Assembly: GCA_037783545.1 (NCBI GenBank) | Contig: JBBELK010000372.1 | Span: 310,001 to 374,000 of the forward strand | DNA length: 64,000 nt | Reading direction: 5' to 3' | Source of the DNA: Henricia sp. BOLD:AAB3569 | Taxonomy: Eukaryota; Echinodermata; Asteroidea; Spinulosida; Echinasteridae | Part shown: in pieces, positions 1-10,888 of the stretch | Layout: each line of letters begins with the position of its first letter | How positions within the stretch are numbered: position 1 is the first letter of the stretch | Translations under genes and position numbers: made by a program | The notes under the pieces: model-generated | Seen by the model: only the letters and a program-made list of their open reading frames with translations | The model's database searches: none | Told to the model about the DNA's origin: nothing

Positions 1-85
1 TGTACGCAATGATAACTTCGTCTGGTTTCTCGTGGCTTTCCAGCATGCCTCGTATGAGATCAGTCACGGCACCAGCCTCACACAG
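1..85 (-). CDS. MYO3: Class III myosin, kinase-domain exon 3 (partial, runs off the left edge)
   Basis: On the minus strand an acceptor (ttcag) at 86-90 opens an exon reading LCEAGAVTDLIRGMLES, then a stretch ending EVIIAY at the window edge. This is the hinge and alpha-D region of the class III myosin kinase domain, where family members read ELC-GGSVTDLV followed by an I(A/S)YI motif. It begins in phase 0, as the end of the exon at 556-710 requires; together the two give the hinge WLVIELCEAG. The catalytic loop, activation segment and all of the myosin motor would lie beyond the left edge. The kinase subfamily is well supported by the three exons read together; MYO3A-like and MYO3B-like cannot be separated. 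Confidence 0.85.
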   Translation of the reverse strand, partial: MCEAGAVTDLIRGMLESHEKPDEVIIAY

Positions 86-555
86 CTGAATGTAGGTCAG
101 AAAAAAGAATGCAACATTAACTACATGTACTAAAATCTTTGAACAAACAGAATGTCTTTTATTGTTTTATGTACACATTTTGATAAAGGCCCAAATTGTA
201 TTATTTGCAGACGAAATGTTTTTTTCACGAATTCCAGGAACAACACAATGACATACAGTTGTAGTCATAAGTTTACATACAACTGTGTTAAAACTGGTGT
301 GCTTAAACTTGCGTTGTCACCATTTTTGTAACAGTCTCTTTTTGTAAAGTCGTGATTTTGTGGAATTCCTCACGTGCTTGCAGTACTTAAAACATAGCTT
401 GCACACCTTGCAATGGTTCGGGTAGTCCTGTTTACCATTTCGGGTGATGATGGTAGTGGTGTACATGTATGTAAACTTCTGACTTCAACTGTATATCTGA
501 AGAAGAATGTTAATTTTGAGGGTTTAGTACCGTTTAAGCAAATAAATATTTTTAC

Positions 556-710
556 CTCTATAACCAGCCAAATGTGGTTGTGTTTCGGTCCCGACATGGG
601 TTTGTAGAAGGCACCAAAAAACTGGGGTAAATTTCTATGGTCGCAGCAATCCCTGAGGACCTGATATTCAGCTTCAATTTCTTCTTCCATGTCCGAGACG
701 GCATCCATGA
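556..710 (-). CDS. MYO3: Class III myosin, kinase-domain exon 2
   Basis: This 155 bp exon has acceptor TTCCCAG before 710 and donor GAG|GTAAAAAT after 556. It encodes 52 residues, the first codon being shared with exon 1 (A + TC = Ile). It carries beta-3 to beta-5 of a protein kinase: IMDAV, then EEEIEAEYQVLRD with the conserved alpha-C Glu, then HRNLPQFFGAFYK and the pre-hinge HIWLVIE. The pattern EEIEAEY...L..DHxNLPxFxG is characteristic of the MYO3/NinaC kinases rather than MAP4K/TNIK. Class III myosins are actin motors with an N-terminal kinase, found in photoreceptors and hair-cell-like protrusions. The 5' half of this exon is tandemly duplicated just upstream (see 711-1000). Confidence 0.88.
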
Positions 711-1000
711 CTGGGAACAAAAGAACAAACGTAATGAATGTGGGTTCGAATCCCAACATGGTCACAACAATCCCTAAAGACCTGGTATTCTGATCCAATT
801 GTCTCTTCCATGTTGAATACAGCGTCCATGACTGACTGGGAACAAAAAAGGAAGAACAAATGTAAAAAATGTGGGTTCGAATCCCACTATGGACGCAGCA
901 ATCCCCGAGAACCCGATATTCTGCTTTGATTTTTGTCCCAAATGGAATCCATGACTAGAGGCTTGAGAAAAAAAATGATAGTGGGTTCGAATCCCTCCAC
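711..1000 (-). pseudogene. Tandem degenerate copies of the 5' half of MYO3 exon 2
   Basis: Exon 2 unit 1 (starting at 637) is followed on the plus strand by related units starting at 758 and 889, spacing 121 and 131 bp. Each unit holds the acceptor region and the start of exon 2 (minus-strand reading ...VMDAVFNMEETIGSEYQVFRDCCDH in unit 2) and ends in GTGGGTTCGAATCCC, a tRNA B-box-like word. Unit 2 keeps an open reading frame across the duplicated exon part, with substitutions, but then runs into the intron-derived segment; unit 3 is degraded. They lie inside MYO3 intron 1 in the sense orientation, so they are decoy exons or exon relics. Whether any is spliced cannot be told from sequence. 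Confidence 0.75.
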
Positions 1001-1006
1001 AGCTGA

Positions 1007-1895
1007 CAGGGCTGTAGTCGAGTCCACACTTTTCAAGTCCGAGTCCTTGAGTCCGAGTCCAGCATACACCCGAGTCCTCAGCAGGCCAAGTCTAAGTCAC
1101 TAGTCCTTAGTTTCAATCTTAAGTGCATTACTATCAAGCATCAGTGATAGTGTATAGGTCTCTGGCAGCTCGTAAGTTATCTTTAGGCCAAGGAAAATAG
1201 TTCTTTGGCAGGTGAAATACATTTCGAATGCTCAAAATCATTTCAAGCGGTTGAAATTTCATGATCTCAAAATTTCATTTCACATGTTTGAAAGAAATTC
1301 CTCAAAAATGTTTGAAAACTCAAGTTTGACTAACAATTTCTCTCTTGTTACCAAGTCATTTTCCTTGAATTTGGTATCATTAGAAAGCCCTGTTATTCCT
1401 CTTTACAATAATGTCATTTGTTACAATTAAGCAATTGGGGGATGTGCAGCACAGCAGATGAGGGTGGGTGTAAATTTACTGCTATTGTCATACAGTGCAT
1501 TCCCCTTTTGCTTGGGAGATGGGAATGTGTCAACGCACTTTTTGACAATAGCAATGCATTTTGTGACATTTCATTTTACACCCACCCCCGTATTCAGCTG
1601 TGCTGCACATCCCCCAGTTGCCTAATCATAACAAAGGACACATCATAATAAAGAAGAATAACAGGGCTTTCCAATGATACCAAATTCAAGGAAAATTATT
1701 TGGCAACGAGAATTTTTTGGGACAGGCACTCGTAATCATATACTTTTTGTAAAATGCATGTGTATTATTTTGTTCACTGGACTCGGCCTAAATCTCTGAG
1801 TCCTTACCGCCCAAGTACGAGTCCGAGTCCTGACTGGCCGAGTCAGAGTCCTTAAAAATCGGGACTCGAGTCCGGACTCAAGTCCTACAGCGGTG
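1007..1895. repeat. Foldback element with GAGTCC-reiterated arms, inside MYO3 intron 1
   Basis: The left arm (about 1007-1085) and right arm (about 1780-1895) are built from iterations of GAGTCC/GGACTC, and are inverted relative to each other. The ends read GGGCTGTAGTCGAGTCC on the left and, inverted, CGCTGTAGGACTTGAGTCC on the right. Flanking words CAGCTGACA and GGTGACAGCTGA suggest a short target duplication. A second foldback (about 1290-1725) lies between the arms. Confidence 0.6.
1290..1725. repeat. Long foldback repeat, family copy 1 (TTGAATTTGGTATCATT arms)
   Basis: Arms of about 150 bp are inverted: the left holds TTGAATTTGGTATCATTAG...GCAATTGGGGGATGTGCAG and the right holds its complement CTGCACATCCCCCAGTTGC...AATGATACCAAATTCAAG. 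The centre holds a short inverted pair, CACTTTTTGACAATAGCAATG opposite ACTGCTATTGTCATACAGTG. A second copy of the same element is at 8482-8980. There is no coding capacity, so this is a non-autonomous element. Confidence 0.7.
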
Positions 1896-1952
1896 ACAGC
1901 TGAAGTAATCCTTGAGAACCCAATATACACATGTAGAAGGTCAGAAACTTAC

Positions 1953-2097
1953 TTTTTGCAGCTGCATATTCCCCCGTCTCCAGGTTGCGGACCTTAAAGA
2001 CGCCGCCATAGGTACCTTCACCGATGGATTCAAGGAGCTCCCATTGCTCCGTGGGGTTCGGAAGGGAATCGAACCACTCCTGGAGTTTGCCCGCCAT
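1953..2097 (-). CDS. MYO3: Class III myosin, first coding exon (start of kinase domain)
   Basis: The exon begins with ATG at 2095-2097 (context GGCTGAATGGCGG, with an in-frame TGA just before the ATG) and encodes 48 residues plus one base, ending at the donor GCAAAAA|GTAAGT. Residues include WFDSLPNPTEQWELLESIG, matching the short N-terminal lead of MYO3/NinaC (xLPDPTDxxExxExI). The glycine loop GEGTYGGVFKV lies at about residues 26-36, and the VAIK-type lysine is at the end of YAAAK (K48). Splicing to 710 restores Ile and the frame. A 5'UTR exon further upstream is likely but I could not place it. Promoter not identified. Confidence 0.88.
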
Positions 2098-2210
2098 TCA
2101 GCCAACAGACAAATCCTAAATCAAGAAATAAGAAAAACGAAATTTTTAAAAAGTACTTTTCTTGAATCCGTGGTTACTTCTACCAAGCATCAACTGTCCA
2201 GAAAAAACTA

Positions 2211-2549
2211 AGGAGCGTGACCAGATTTTTTTCAAAAAAATTAATTTTGTTCTAACCCAACAATCAATTAAAATTCCTCCCCAAAATACTATCCATGGGG
2301 AGAAAACAGGAAATTTGCAATCTCCAATTTGGATGTGGAAACAAAAAGGTTGGTGTAATCACTGCACTGTTTTAAATTAGTTTACATAACATCAGTGGCT
2401 TTTTGACAACCTTGAAAATATATGGATTGGGAGTGCAAAATTTCAGAATGGTATAAATGAGAAAACTATGACAAATTATGTGGTATCAAAATCTCAACAC
2501 TCATGGGAAAAAAATAGGGAGCTCAAAAATGTGATCTGGTCACGCTCCT
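2211..2549. repeat. TTAA-type MITE, family A copy 1
   Basis: About 340 bp with inverted ends AGGAGCGTGACCAGAT and ATCTGGTCACGCTCCT. The right side is followed by TTAA (2550-2553); the left flank is a decayed CTAA. The interior has diagnostic words CCCCAAAATACTATCCAT and AAATTTCAGAATGGTA. Five copies occur in the window (also 12637, 50220, 56479, 61553). It has no coding capacity. Confidence 0.8.
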
Positions 2550-2729
2550 TTAACTACATGTACTGTACATTGTATTAAAGTCAAAAGGTATTTCCATTGG
2601 ACTGTGTGGTTAAACTGCACATCCCATGGTGATCAAGCACCATGACGAATTATTGCATGACATGTGCTACATTGTTATTTGGTAGAATTACAATATTAAG
2701 TTCAATGGGACAAACAACTTTGGTTTTAA

Positions 2730-2948
2730 CTAAAATACAGTCCACACTAGAGCACTTTGCCGTTCCGCTGCCGTTGTATTTTGGGTGCGCGCCCAATTTG
2801 ACGTTCCCAGTGTGGACGTCCACAGAAACGACAACGGTAGCTGTTAACGGCAAACGCTCAAAGTTGAAGGGTTTCAACTTTCAGCGGTACCGCTGACGTT
2901 GCCGTTCCGTTGACGTTCCGTCGAAATTCACTCCAGTGTGGATGCACC
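2730..2948. repeat. TTAA-flanked foldback, core word ACGTTGCCGTTCCG
   Basis: The ends are inverted (GTCCACACTAGAG and CTCCAGTGTGGA). The interior repeats GCCGTTCCG, GACGTTCCG and AACGGC in both directions. TTAA lies at 2726-2729 and 2949-2952. The right TTAA is shared with the next foldback. Confidence 0.55.
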
Positions 2949-2952
2949 TTAA

Positions 2953-3155
2953 AGCCGCCCTCGATCTTGCAACCACACAGAACAGTCGGCGACTGGCTTT
3001 TCAGGACCAAGCCGCACTTGAGTTATGCCCGTCGGCATCAAAATAGTCGGCAATTGTTTTGAGACCTGTGTGCAAGCTCCGACGGCATTACGGCAATCGG
3101 CATCAGGCAGCGATAAAAAAATAAACAATGCAAAAGTAGTTCATCTGAGGGCGGC
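2953..3155. repeat. TTAA-flanked foldback, core word GTCGGCA
   Basis: The ends are AGCCGCCCTCGAT and ATCTGAGGGCGGC, inverted and bounded by TTAA at 2949-2952 and 3156-3159. The core iterates GTCGGCATC, GTCGGCAA and CGGCATTACGGCA. It abuts the preceding element at one TTAA. Confidence 0.6.
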
Positions 3156-3578
3156 TTAATCACTAAAACACAGCGATGGAGAACAATTAACATCAGGAAT
3201 ACTTGCATTACAAAGACAGACAAGGCTAGAAACATTCATTGCCTTTGAAAAAGTAGCCGAAAGAAGCAAATTGACAGACACAATTCTATTACAAGTATGA
3301 TAATGCAAGTTGAGTGCTTAATACACGACAAGAAATTCTAAGAAGGAAGCAATCAATCGATCGAGAGACATCAAAAAGCTCTCGAGGCATCGCTTGTAGG
3401 CTTGGCAACATCTCAGATGAATTTGCATGTAATCAAGTGTGAAGATTGGTCATCTATATTGCATGATTGTGGGTGGAAAATCAATGCTGTACTGCACTCA
3501 GTCTGAGACTCAATAAAGTCAAACCTGTGCATAGTGGCCATTTGACAAAAGGTGGCCAGAATAAACAGGTTGCCACTG

Positions 3579-3733
3579 TAGACCCTTTGCACGGGCGGCC
3601 ATGACAGGGGGCAGTCACATTGTCGCCATGCATCATGCACAATTGGGCACTTTGTCAGTCTATATTGTCACATCATTTAAATATGAAAAGTTGCCCCAAG
3701 GCCCGTCATGGCCGCTGGTAAAAGGGGTCTATA
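3579..3733. repeat. Short foldback (TAGACCCTTTGCACGGGCGG arms)
   Basis: The arms TAGACCCTTTGCACGGGCGG and the inverted CCGCTGGTAAAAGGGGTCTA, with GGCCATGAC/GTCATGGCC beside them, enclose about 100 bp. The preceding 60 bp carries GTGGCC words like those at 51955-52145. No coding capacity. Confidence 0.55.
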
Positions 3734-3881
3734 CAAAATTGTAGTGGGAACGCAAACAGGTTCAAACTCAAAGCACATGGTATACATCTACAGTTGAAAA
3801 ACAGAGCTAAACTTGAAGTGCATCAAAGGTCATGAAAAAGTTTAATAAAAAGTTTAATACTGTATCTTTCATAACCTCCTT

Positions 3882-4360
3882 CTAGGGTAATTCCCAAAAT
3901 TAGGGGTCCGAAATTGTTGGTGTCCCAGATGTACGTACATGTACCCCGGTATGACACTCTCTGCTTCAAAATCACCACTCATGATCACAAATTCTCAGTA
4001 ATGGACTGTGGCCTGTCTTTATAGGGGGCAGCATCATTTTCTTGAATATTTTGTTCTCTGATTCCTGAAAAATATTCAAAACAAAAGACTATAAAGCCTT
4101 ATAATTTGTTCCATGGTATTGAATAGGAGTTTGGTGTCCTGGGTTACCTACATGTACGCCAATGAAAATTGGCTGTAGAAAATGAGTTTGCATTAACCTT
4201 TGTGCCATATCTACACACAAACATTAAATTTAAGTGGCATTTGTTGAAATAAAAATAATTATTTCCTACTGGGAAGACACTTTCAATCACTAAAAACACT
4301 TGGAAATCTTAAAAAGCATGTCACACTTTTGGACCCCTAATTTTGGGAATCACCCTCTAG
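3882..4360. repeat. MITE family G copy 1 (AATTAGGGGTCC ends)
   Basis: The ends are CTAGGGTAATTCCCAAAATT plus AGGGGTCC and the inverted GGACCCCTAATTTTGGGAAT plus CACCCTCTAG. Related copies are at 30677-30936 and 54931-55152, whose ends read GGGTC(A/T)TTCTATAAATT. Non-autonomous, about 260-480 bp depending on copy. Confidence 0.7.
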
Positions 4361-4473
4361 ACTTTAAATTCCCACAGTAGCTTGGTTCATTGAGGCATTT
4401 TATTACGGTATGTGGCCAGATTATCCAGGTTCATCTGCAATAGGATTGTACACACAGAGATCCTATAGTGCCC

Positions 4474-5075
4474 TGGGCCCATGTGCATAAAAGGCTACTA
4501 CCGGTAGGCCTAGTTGGCAACTAAAATGGACTTAAGTTGCTTACTAAGCCTAATTGATTACTAATTGTGATGCATAAAACCCAACTAGATATAGTAACAT
4601 TCTAAAATTCTGGCAAAAGTTAGAGTTGATCTGGGGTACCTCTAAGTCACTAGATGACAACTAATCAGTCTGCCTTTGGACAACATGGCTCGTAGAATCA
4701 TGGAGCTAAACAACTTTGTGCCTAAGCTTTGCTTCACAATGACGGATTACTTGTAAGTACTGGGCAGTAATGCAATGTTACAAAGACCCTTAGAAATGAG
4801 TTATGCTCAGTTGGAATGTGGTTCAAAGCTCAAACACAATAAACTTGTCTACAAGCCTATTGTATCTGACATAATCACCTCCTCTCCAAGGCCATAGCAC
4901 CCAAATCAGTTACAAACCAAATTGTCCTAGTATGCAACTAGTAAGCAATGTGCCTAGTGAGGTTTTATGCAACACAAATTAGTTGCCAACTCCGTAGGTA
5001 TAAACTAGGGAATTTATAATCTTACTAAGCACTAGTTGGCAGCTAAACTAGTAGCCTTTTATGCACATGGGCCCT
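4474..5075. repeat. Foldback with GGGCCCATGTGCATAAAAGG ends, core CTAGTTGGCAACTAA
   Basis: The inverted ends GGGCCCATGTGCATAAAAGG and CCTTTTATGCACATGGGCCC are perfect over 20 bp. Near both ends the core repeats CTAGTTGGCAACTAA, TAAGCAACTAG and similar words on both strands. Single copy in this window. Confidence 0.7.
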
Positions 5076-5214
5076 GGTCACTGGCCGTGATTATGTACAA
5101 ACTGATTTGGGACCAAACAAATGTGGCCACTTTACAAATGTTGCCACAATATCAAATGTAGTTAAGTAGAACTTAATAGGCGTGGCTAAAAAAAACAAAA
5201 AAACAAAATAATTT

Positions 5215-6030
5215 TTTTGAAAAGGCCGTAGCATTTTCGAATAATTGACTATTCGAAATTCGATTAATTTTTTTAATACTAGAGAGACCTTTCCCTCCAG
5301 GATTATATCTCTGTACAATATCTTAAGATAGATCTAAGTAGATAACTTCAGCTAAAGAACTGCAATAAATAGTGCCACAACATGTGTACATGTACCTTCC
5401 TGAAACCCCTGTGTGCAAATTTCCAATATACCGGTACCGTATGTAACAAGGACACCAAAATATGTCACAAAGTATGTGTCCTATGTTACATACATACGTT
5501 AAATAGGAAATTTGTACACAGGGTTTTCAGAAAGGTATGTTGTCGCACTATTTGTTGCTTAAGTTATCTTCTTAGATCTGTCTTAAGATATTTCTTTTGT
5601 TTTGAGAGAAGATAACTGGCATTGCACAGAGTTATGATCCTGGTGAAAAAGTCTCTCCAGTATTGAAAACAGACTTATATTCAATATGCAATACGTAAAC
5701 TTTTTCAAAAAGTTTTCACCCCTTTTTTTGCAGTGCTATCCGAACCTAAAGTTGTTCGGAGTGTACTTCCCCCGAGGGTGCTACATGTATGCAGGATATT
5801 TTCTTTCACCCTTCTTCGATGCCAAATCAGCCGCCTCATTGCATTCAATAATAACACCCACAGGATATTCATTCTAAAACACTTCTAACCTGGATGATAT
5901 GTTTGGTTTGATCGGGGACGGTTTGCACATAAAAAATAAAGGTCATAGGCCTACTGAATTTTCGATTCGGTAAAATGCTATTCGAACATTCGATGGAAGA
6001 TCGAATATTCAAATATTCGATTTGTTTCGT
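5215..6030. repeat. Split region with TTCGAATA words around a nested repeat
   Basis: TTCGAATAATTGACTATTCG at 5235 and ATTCGAACATTCGATGG...GAATATTCAAATATTCG at 5975-6022 iterate one word on both sides. Between them (about 5390-5580) is an older copy of the family with CTGTGTGCAAATTTCC/GGAAATTTGTACACAG arms, seen again at 54138, 58969 and 63449. The boundary of the outer element is not clear. Confidence 0.4.
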
Positions 6031-6693
6031 ACACCGCTAGAAGTAGGCGGGTCAGTGACACCGACACCATGGAGCTATAAAAAGGACACAAACCTGTTAC
6101 ATAATTTGTAGACAGCTCTTTCTGATCCAACGTACGTACGGTTACTTTGTGAAAAAACAAATGTCGGTTTCACACAAACACCAAAATGTCAAGCTGCCTT
6201 ACCTTGTACCTTGTACTGGTACGGGAATAAATTGCAGACAGAGCACGTACGTTGTAGGCATGTATATACCAATTTACTGCATCCCTTGTACCATCTGCTG
6301 GTACATATGACAGACCTTATACACAATTGCATGTGTACTACAAAGGAGTAACTTTGACAATACGATTACACAATACTATTACACAAAATCCCATTGAAAA
6401 CCAGCCGAGATAAGCTGATTACCAGACCTGTAGATACAATCTTGACATACATGTAATCAAATAGAGCCTCCGGGACCTTGAAAGCATTAAGACTGATAAG
6501 GGCAGATACAGTCTGCAAGAGACAGGCCACAAACATGTATTGGCATTGTGAAGAGAAAAATAGATGGAACAAAATCAGAAAGGGGGAGCGGCCTTCCGCC
6601 ACACATGTAGAAGCCACACATACTGGATTTCATTTTACATGTGTTCGAAATTGATAATGAATTCACAGACAATCAGACTCGGACTCAATTGAG

Positions 6694-6950
6694 TTAATAT
6701 AAGCCCTTTTCACACTGCCCAATTCTGACCCAGTTTACCATGTTTACTTTTACATGGATAGCTGTAAATAGCCGAGGTTCAATGTAACCTAGGAAGGTTC
6801 TTTTCACACCGACTTTAACCTCCTTTAATCTCCGACACAGGTTAACCCATTAGTCCTCAAAGCGCCCAAAACCACCCAGCAGCTTTAATTCTCCTCAAAG
6901 CGCCCAAAACCACCCAGCAGCTTTCTCCTCAAAGTGCCCAAAACCGCCAG
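6694..6950. repeat. TTAA + CCCTTTTCACACTG end and short tandem repeat
   Basis: A partial element begins at TTAA (6694-6697) with AAGCCCTTTTCACACTG, the same end as the element at 57135. At 6856-6948 is a 2.5-copy tandem repeat of a unit of about 38-42 bp containing CCTCAAAGCGCCCAAAACCA. From 5625 to 6690 I see no gene. Confidence 0.45.
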
Positions 6951-7794
6951 GTATTTCTTCCATGTTCAACTCAGTGAAATTCAGGTTTCTGCAAACACAC
7001 CCTCAATTAATAAGCATGTTCTCATAGCTTGACTCATCCTCTTTCAAATCCTGTGTTCAGTAAGGGTGCTACTATTGGATAACTCTGGTTTTTGACCTTG
7101 ACAAGGAACATTACCAAAAAGCTCTGAGGAGTAATAAGACACCACCAAGTGCTATTGGGTTATAAAGCCCCAATACATAATTTTCAGTTACATGTACATG
7201 TACCAACGATTTTACTTCACGAGTTGACAAGAAAAAAACAACTAAGTGTTGACTGCAATGGTAACAAACACCACATGATTTTTTTCCCATGTAAAATGGT
7301 ACCTTTGTGGGAGAAATTGCCAACTGCAGACAGAAATTTACAAAAACATCTTTGTGTAAAAATAACAACCACTGACTGACTGGAACTAAACTGGGTCATT
7401 TCACCAGCTATGTTCTGATGCTACGGTTGATAATATAATGTCATTTTGTCAGTAATATACAGAACTTTTGAGCAGGACATCCTTTCAATTTATATTTCAA
7501 CTCTAAACTTCCCTTTCCAAACAATAGACACATGTCGTGCCAATTATTTTCCTCTTCGTCAAAAAAAAATTGATTTGAAAATCCCAAGAACTTGCTTTTG
7601 CTTGAAATGATGTCTGTTGGCACAGAATCTCATGGTCGATAGCAATGCATCAAAAAGAACTCTAACCCCCAAACAGAATGCAGAATTTGATAAAAATAGA
7701 TCTTTGTCTTTTTCAATGAAATGGAAAATGTTTGGCGGAACATGTGTTCTACTACATGTATGAGTAAACATTAAAAAGCATGAAACCATAAAGC

Positions 7795-8150
7795 CGTGTC
7801 CGCATTGAACTTGTTTTTCGGCAGGTTTTACCAAGACGATGGTAAAATGAAAAATTGCTAAATTTTACTGCTGTCCGCATTTGGACTTTTTCGACACAGG
7901 AAAATTTACCGAGACCGTGGAAGAGCATGCGCAGTGTCCCTTCACAGTATGACCTTTACGGCCTGGATGTGTGCTTCTAGAGCACCTTTACCGACTCTAT
8001 GTATCCGCATTGGACTTATCGTCTCGGGAAAAGTTTTTTCTGGGCAGCAGTTAGCCAGGAAAAGTAACCGCTGCACTCGGGAAAAGTTACTGAGAGGAAA
8101 ACGTCCTAGGCTGTCCGCATTGGATTAAAAATAAAGTTCCCCATTGGATT
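7795..8150. repeat. Repeat with reiterated GTCCGCATTGGA and GGGAAAAGTTAC words
   Basis: GTGTCCGCATTGAAC, CTGTCCGCATTTGGAC, TATCCGCATTGGAC and CTGTCCGCATTGGA occur in one direction with CGGGAAAAGTT between them. No coding potential was found. It fits the word-reiterating class but lacks a clean inverted end. Confidence 0.45.
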
Positions 8151-8481
8151 AAAAAGTTCACCATGTATTATGGTACATTGTATCACAATTGCATTTTACC
8201 AACACTTACAAGATAGTATAATCATTTAGCCCCCGTTTTTGTAATAAAAAATGCATCTCTCGGTTAGCAACGTTACAAAAATAGGACATGGGAAAAAATT
8301 CATGTCTTGAAACAAAACGTTTCCAGAAATGGTACTCAACTGAAACAAACCATCATACTGTTGTTTACTATGGCGTGTGTTTTGTATTTTTTTATGACAA
8401 GTCACAGCTACTTTCACCAGTTTCAAGAACTATTGATAAATCACGGTCAGTAACATTATACGGTAAGTCACATTAATAAAC

Positions 8482-8980
8482 TCCTCAAAAAGAGTTCGGA
8501 AAGTCAAGTTTGACTGACGATTTCTCTCTTGTTACTAAATCATTTTTCCCTTGAATTTGGTATCATTGGAAAGCCCTGTTATTCCTCTTTACAGTGATGT
8601 GTCATTTGTTATGATTAAGCAATTGGGGGATGTGCAGTATAGCGGAATACAGGGTTGGGTGGAAAGTGAAATGTCACAAAATTCACTGCTATTGTCATGC
8701 AGTGCATTCACATTTTGCTTGGAGGATGGGAATGTGTCAATGCACTTTTTGACAATAGCAATGCATTTTGTGACATTTCACTTTACACCCGCCCCCGTAT
8801 TCAGCTGTGCTGCACTGTACAATGTACATCCCCCAATTGCTTAATCATAACAAATGACACATCATCGTAAAGAGTAATAACAGGGCTTTCCAATGATACC
8901 AAATTCAAGGGAAATGATTTAGTAACAAGAGAGAAATCGTCAGTCAAACTTGACTTTTCGAACTTTTTTTGAGGAGTTTA
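8482..8980. repeat. Long foldback repeat, family copy 2 (TTGAATTTGGTATCATT arms)
   Basis: Near-perfect inverted arms: CTCCTCAAAAAGAGTTCGG and AAGTCAAGTTTGACTGACG on the left; CGTCAGTCAAACTTGACTT and GAACTTTTTTTGAGGAG on the right. The same internal pair as copy 1 (TTTGACAATAGCAATGCATT) is present. Arms are about 200 bp, so single strands could form a long hairpin. Confidence 0.75.
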
Positions 8981-9289
8981 TATAAAATGAAGCTTTTGCG
9001 GATATCGTGCGTTTCTGATATTGTGCAGCACAGAGCCCCAATCTGATGCGCAAGCACGCTGGGCGCACCCAAGTACATGTGTACGTGCGCATCGTGCATC
9101 GAGTGAATGGATTGCGCCTGTGTGCTACGCGCGCAGGAGTACAGTAACAAAAAATACTGTACAACAATAAAAAAAGCATGTGCAAAAACAAAGCTTCCAT
9201 TAACAATAAAAATACTGTACTCGCCTTCGGGTCGTTCTGTATTTTCATGACACGTGCGGTATTATCAGTTATCCCACGAGCGCGAGTGG

Positions 9290-9535
9290 AATAACGAATT
9301 TATCTTCAAGCAAACTTGACGCACTAATAATGCGCGCACTCTGCGCGAGATTAAAGTACTACTCCGCGCATATGCGCGCGTAGGGACGCAGTTATCTTAG
9401 AATACCATGGCGCATTACGCAGAGTGCAATATGAGAATCGAAAGAGTATTATGAAACATTATCACACTGTTGGTTGCCATGGATCCACCAATCAAAACCA
9501 CGGATTCAAGTTTGCTTGAAGATAAATTCTCATAT
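9290..9535. repeat. Foldback with AATTTATCTTCAAGCAAACTTG-type arms
   Basis: GAATTTATCTTCAAGCAAAC (about 9296) is inverted at about 9510-9530 (GTTTGCTTGAAGATAAATTC). The interior is rich in GCGC words such as GCGCGCACTCTGCGCGAG. No gene is seen from 8980 to 10420. Confidence 0.6.
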
Positions 9536-10888
9536 CACCCTCAAAGCCGTCCAATGTTATATAATTACCTCCGTCACATGACGACATAATTTATGACATT
9601 TCCCAAATGAAAATGTCGTAGATATTCCTCAACATTTCAACACAAAACACCTACTCTAATTCTAGACCATCTGTTGGACTATCTTGCAAAAAAAGTTGCA
9701 TAATATTTTACATGGCCCGAGTCCTACACGATCGTTTAGTTGCAATACGGTACAAGATACTTACAATTCTAAAGACTCGTCACAATTCTGGTGTTAAGTT
9801 GAGCGCCGCAAGCAATAATGTTGGTATCCTGCACACTTTATAAATCGAATATTTTTCAATATTCTTTGAAAATGATGAATCAGTACTTTTGATCATGGAG
9901 CTACACGTATAAAAAGGATAGCTCCATGCTCTGATAGAGGAAAAGACAATTCTTTGTCACTGCAGCCGAGTGACCTTGTCAAGCAGACTCACTCGTGACT
10001 AGCTTGATACAACGTTGCGCGCAGCAGACTTCCTGATTAAGTTAAATGGCCAGAAAAAAATGCTAAAATATTCTAATGTAAAATCTGAAAGTTCTGGGAA
10101 TCAAAGTGATACGTGTACTGCATAGTAGTTTCATTTTTTGTTGCAAGGGTATGCGTACATGCCTAAATAATGTGTGCAAAATGAGATGCCATGCTGAATA
10201 AATTAGTGGCCATTTCATTACGTGCCTGGCCTCTCAAATTCTGGACACCACACACAAATTAATTGTTTTGAAAAACAAATGAAAAAGAGGGAAAATTCTT
10301 TAAAAAGAGTCTCACATTCTTGTTTTTCAATTGTGCAATTGAGTACCGTATAATGCATGTAATTTAAGTATCCGTAGTGCCCCCACTACGGATAAGCAGT
10401 TCCCCCAAAATAGAAAGGTTTAAAGGTAGAATACATGATTAGTATCTCGAGAAATCAGAAATGTTCACAATACACAATATTAACACGATGACGGTAGAAA
10501 ACTTCCCCTAAAATGGTTTTGTCTGAAATGCTATAGTCTTTGAGAAATGAGCAAAACAATTATTTTTTCGTCTCTCGAGACGTAAATTTATTTCGCCCTA
10601 AAACCACCTCGCCCTGGACCACTTCGCCCTGAAGTACTTCACCCAAAGGCTACTTCGCCCCAAAACCACTTCGTCCAAACACTACCTCGCCCAACTGCCA
10701 CTTCGCCCCAAAACAACTTCGTGCACAGGCCGTGGCACAGGCCGTGGTTCAGGGCAAAGTGGTTTTGGGGGCGAAGTGACTGTAAACCCTTTTTTGACTG
10801 TTTTCTCAAAAGTTAGATACAGAACTGATTTTTGCTCCGGTTGGTTTTAATCACGCATACCTTCAATCACACAGGGTGATAATATAAA

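Noticed and set aside
1-2097. MAP4K/TNIK-type kinase instead of a class III myosin
   Set aside because: The N-terminal lead LPNPTEQWE and the EEIEAEYQVLRD...HRNLPQFFG pattern fit MYO3/NinaC better than the MAP4K pattern at the same positions.
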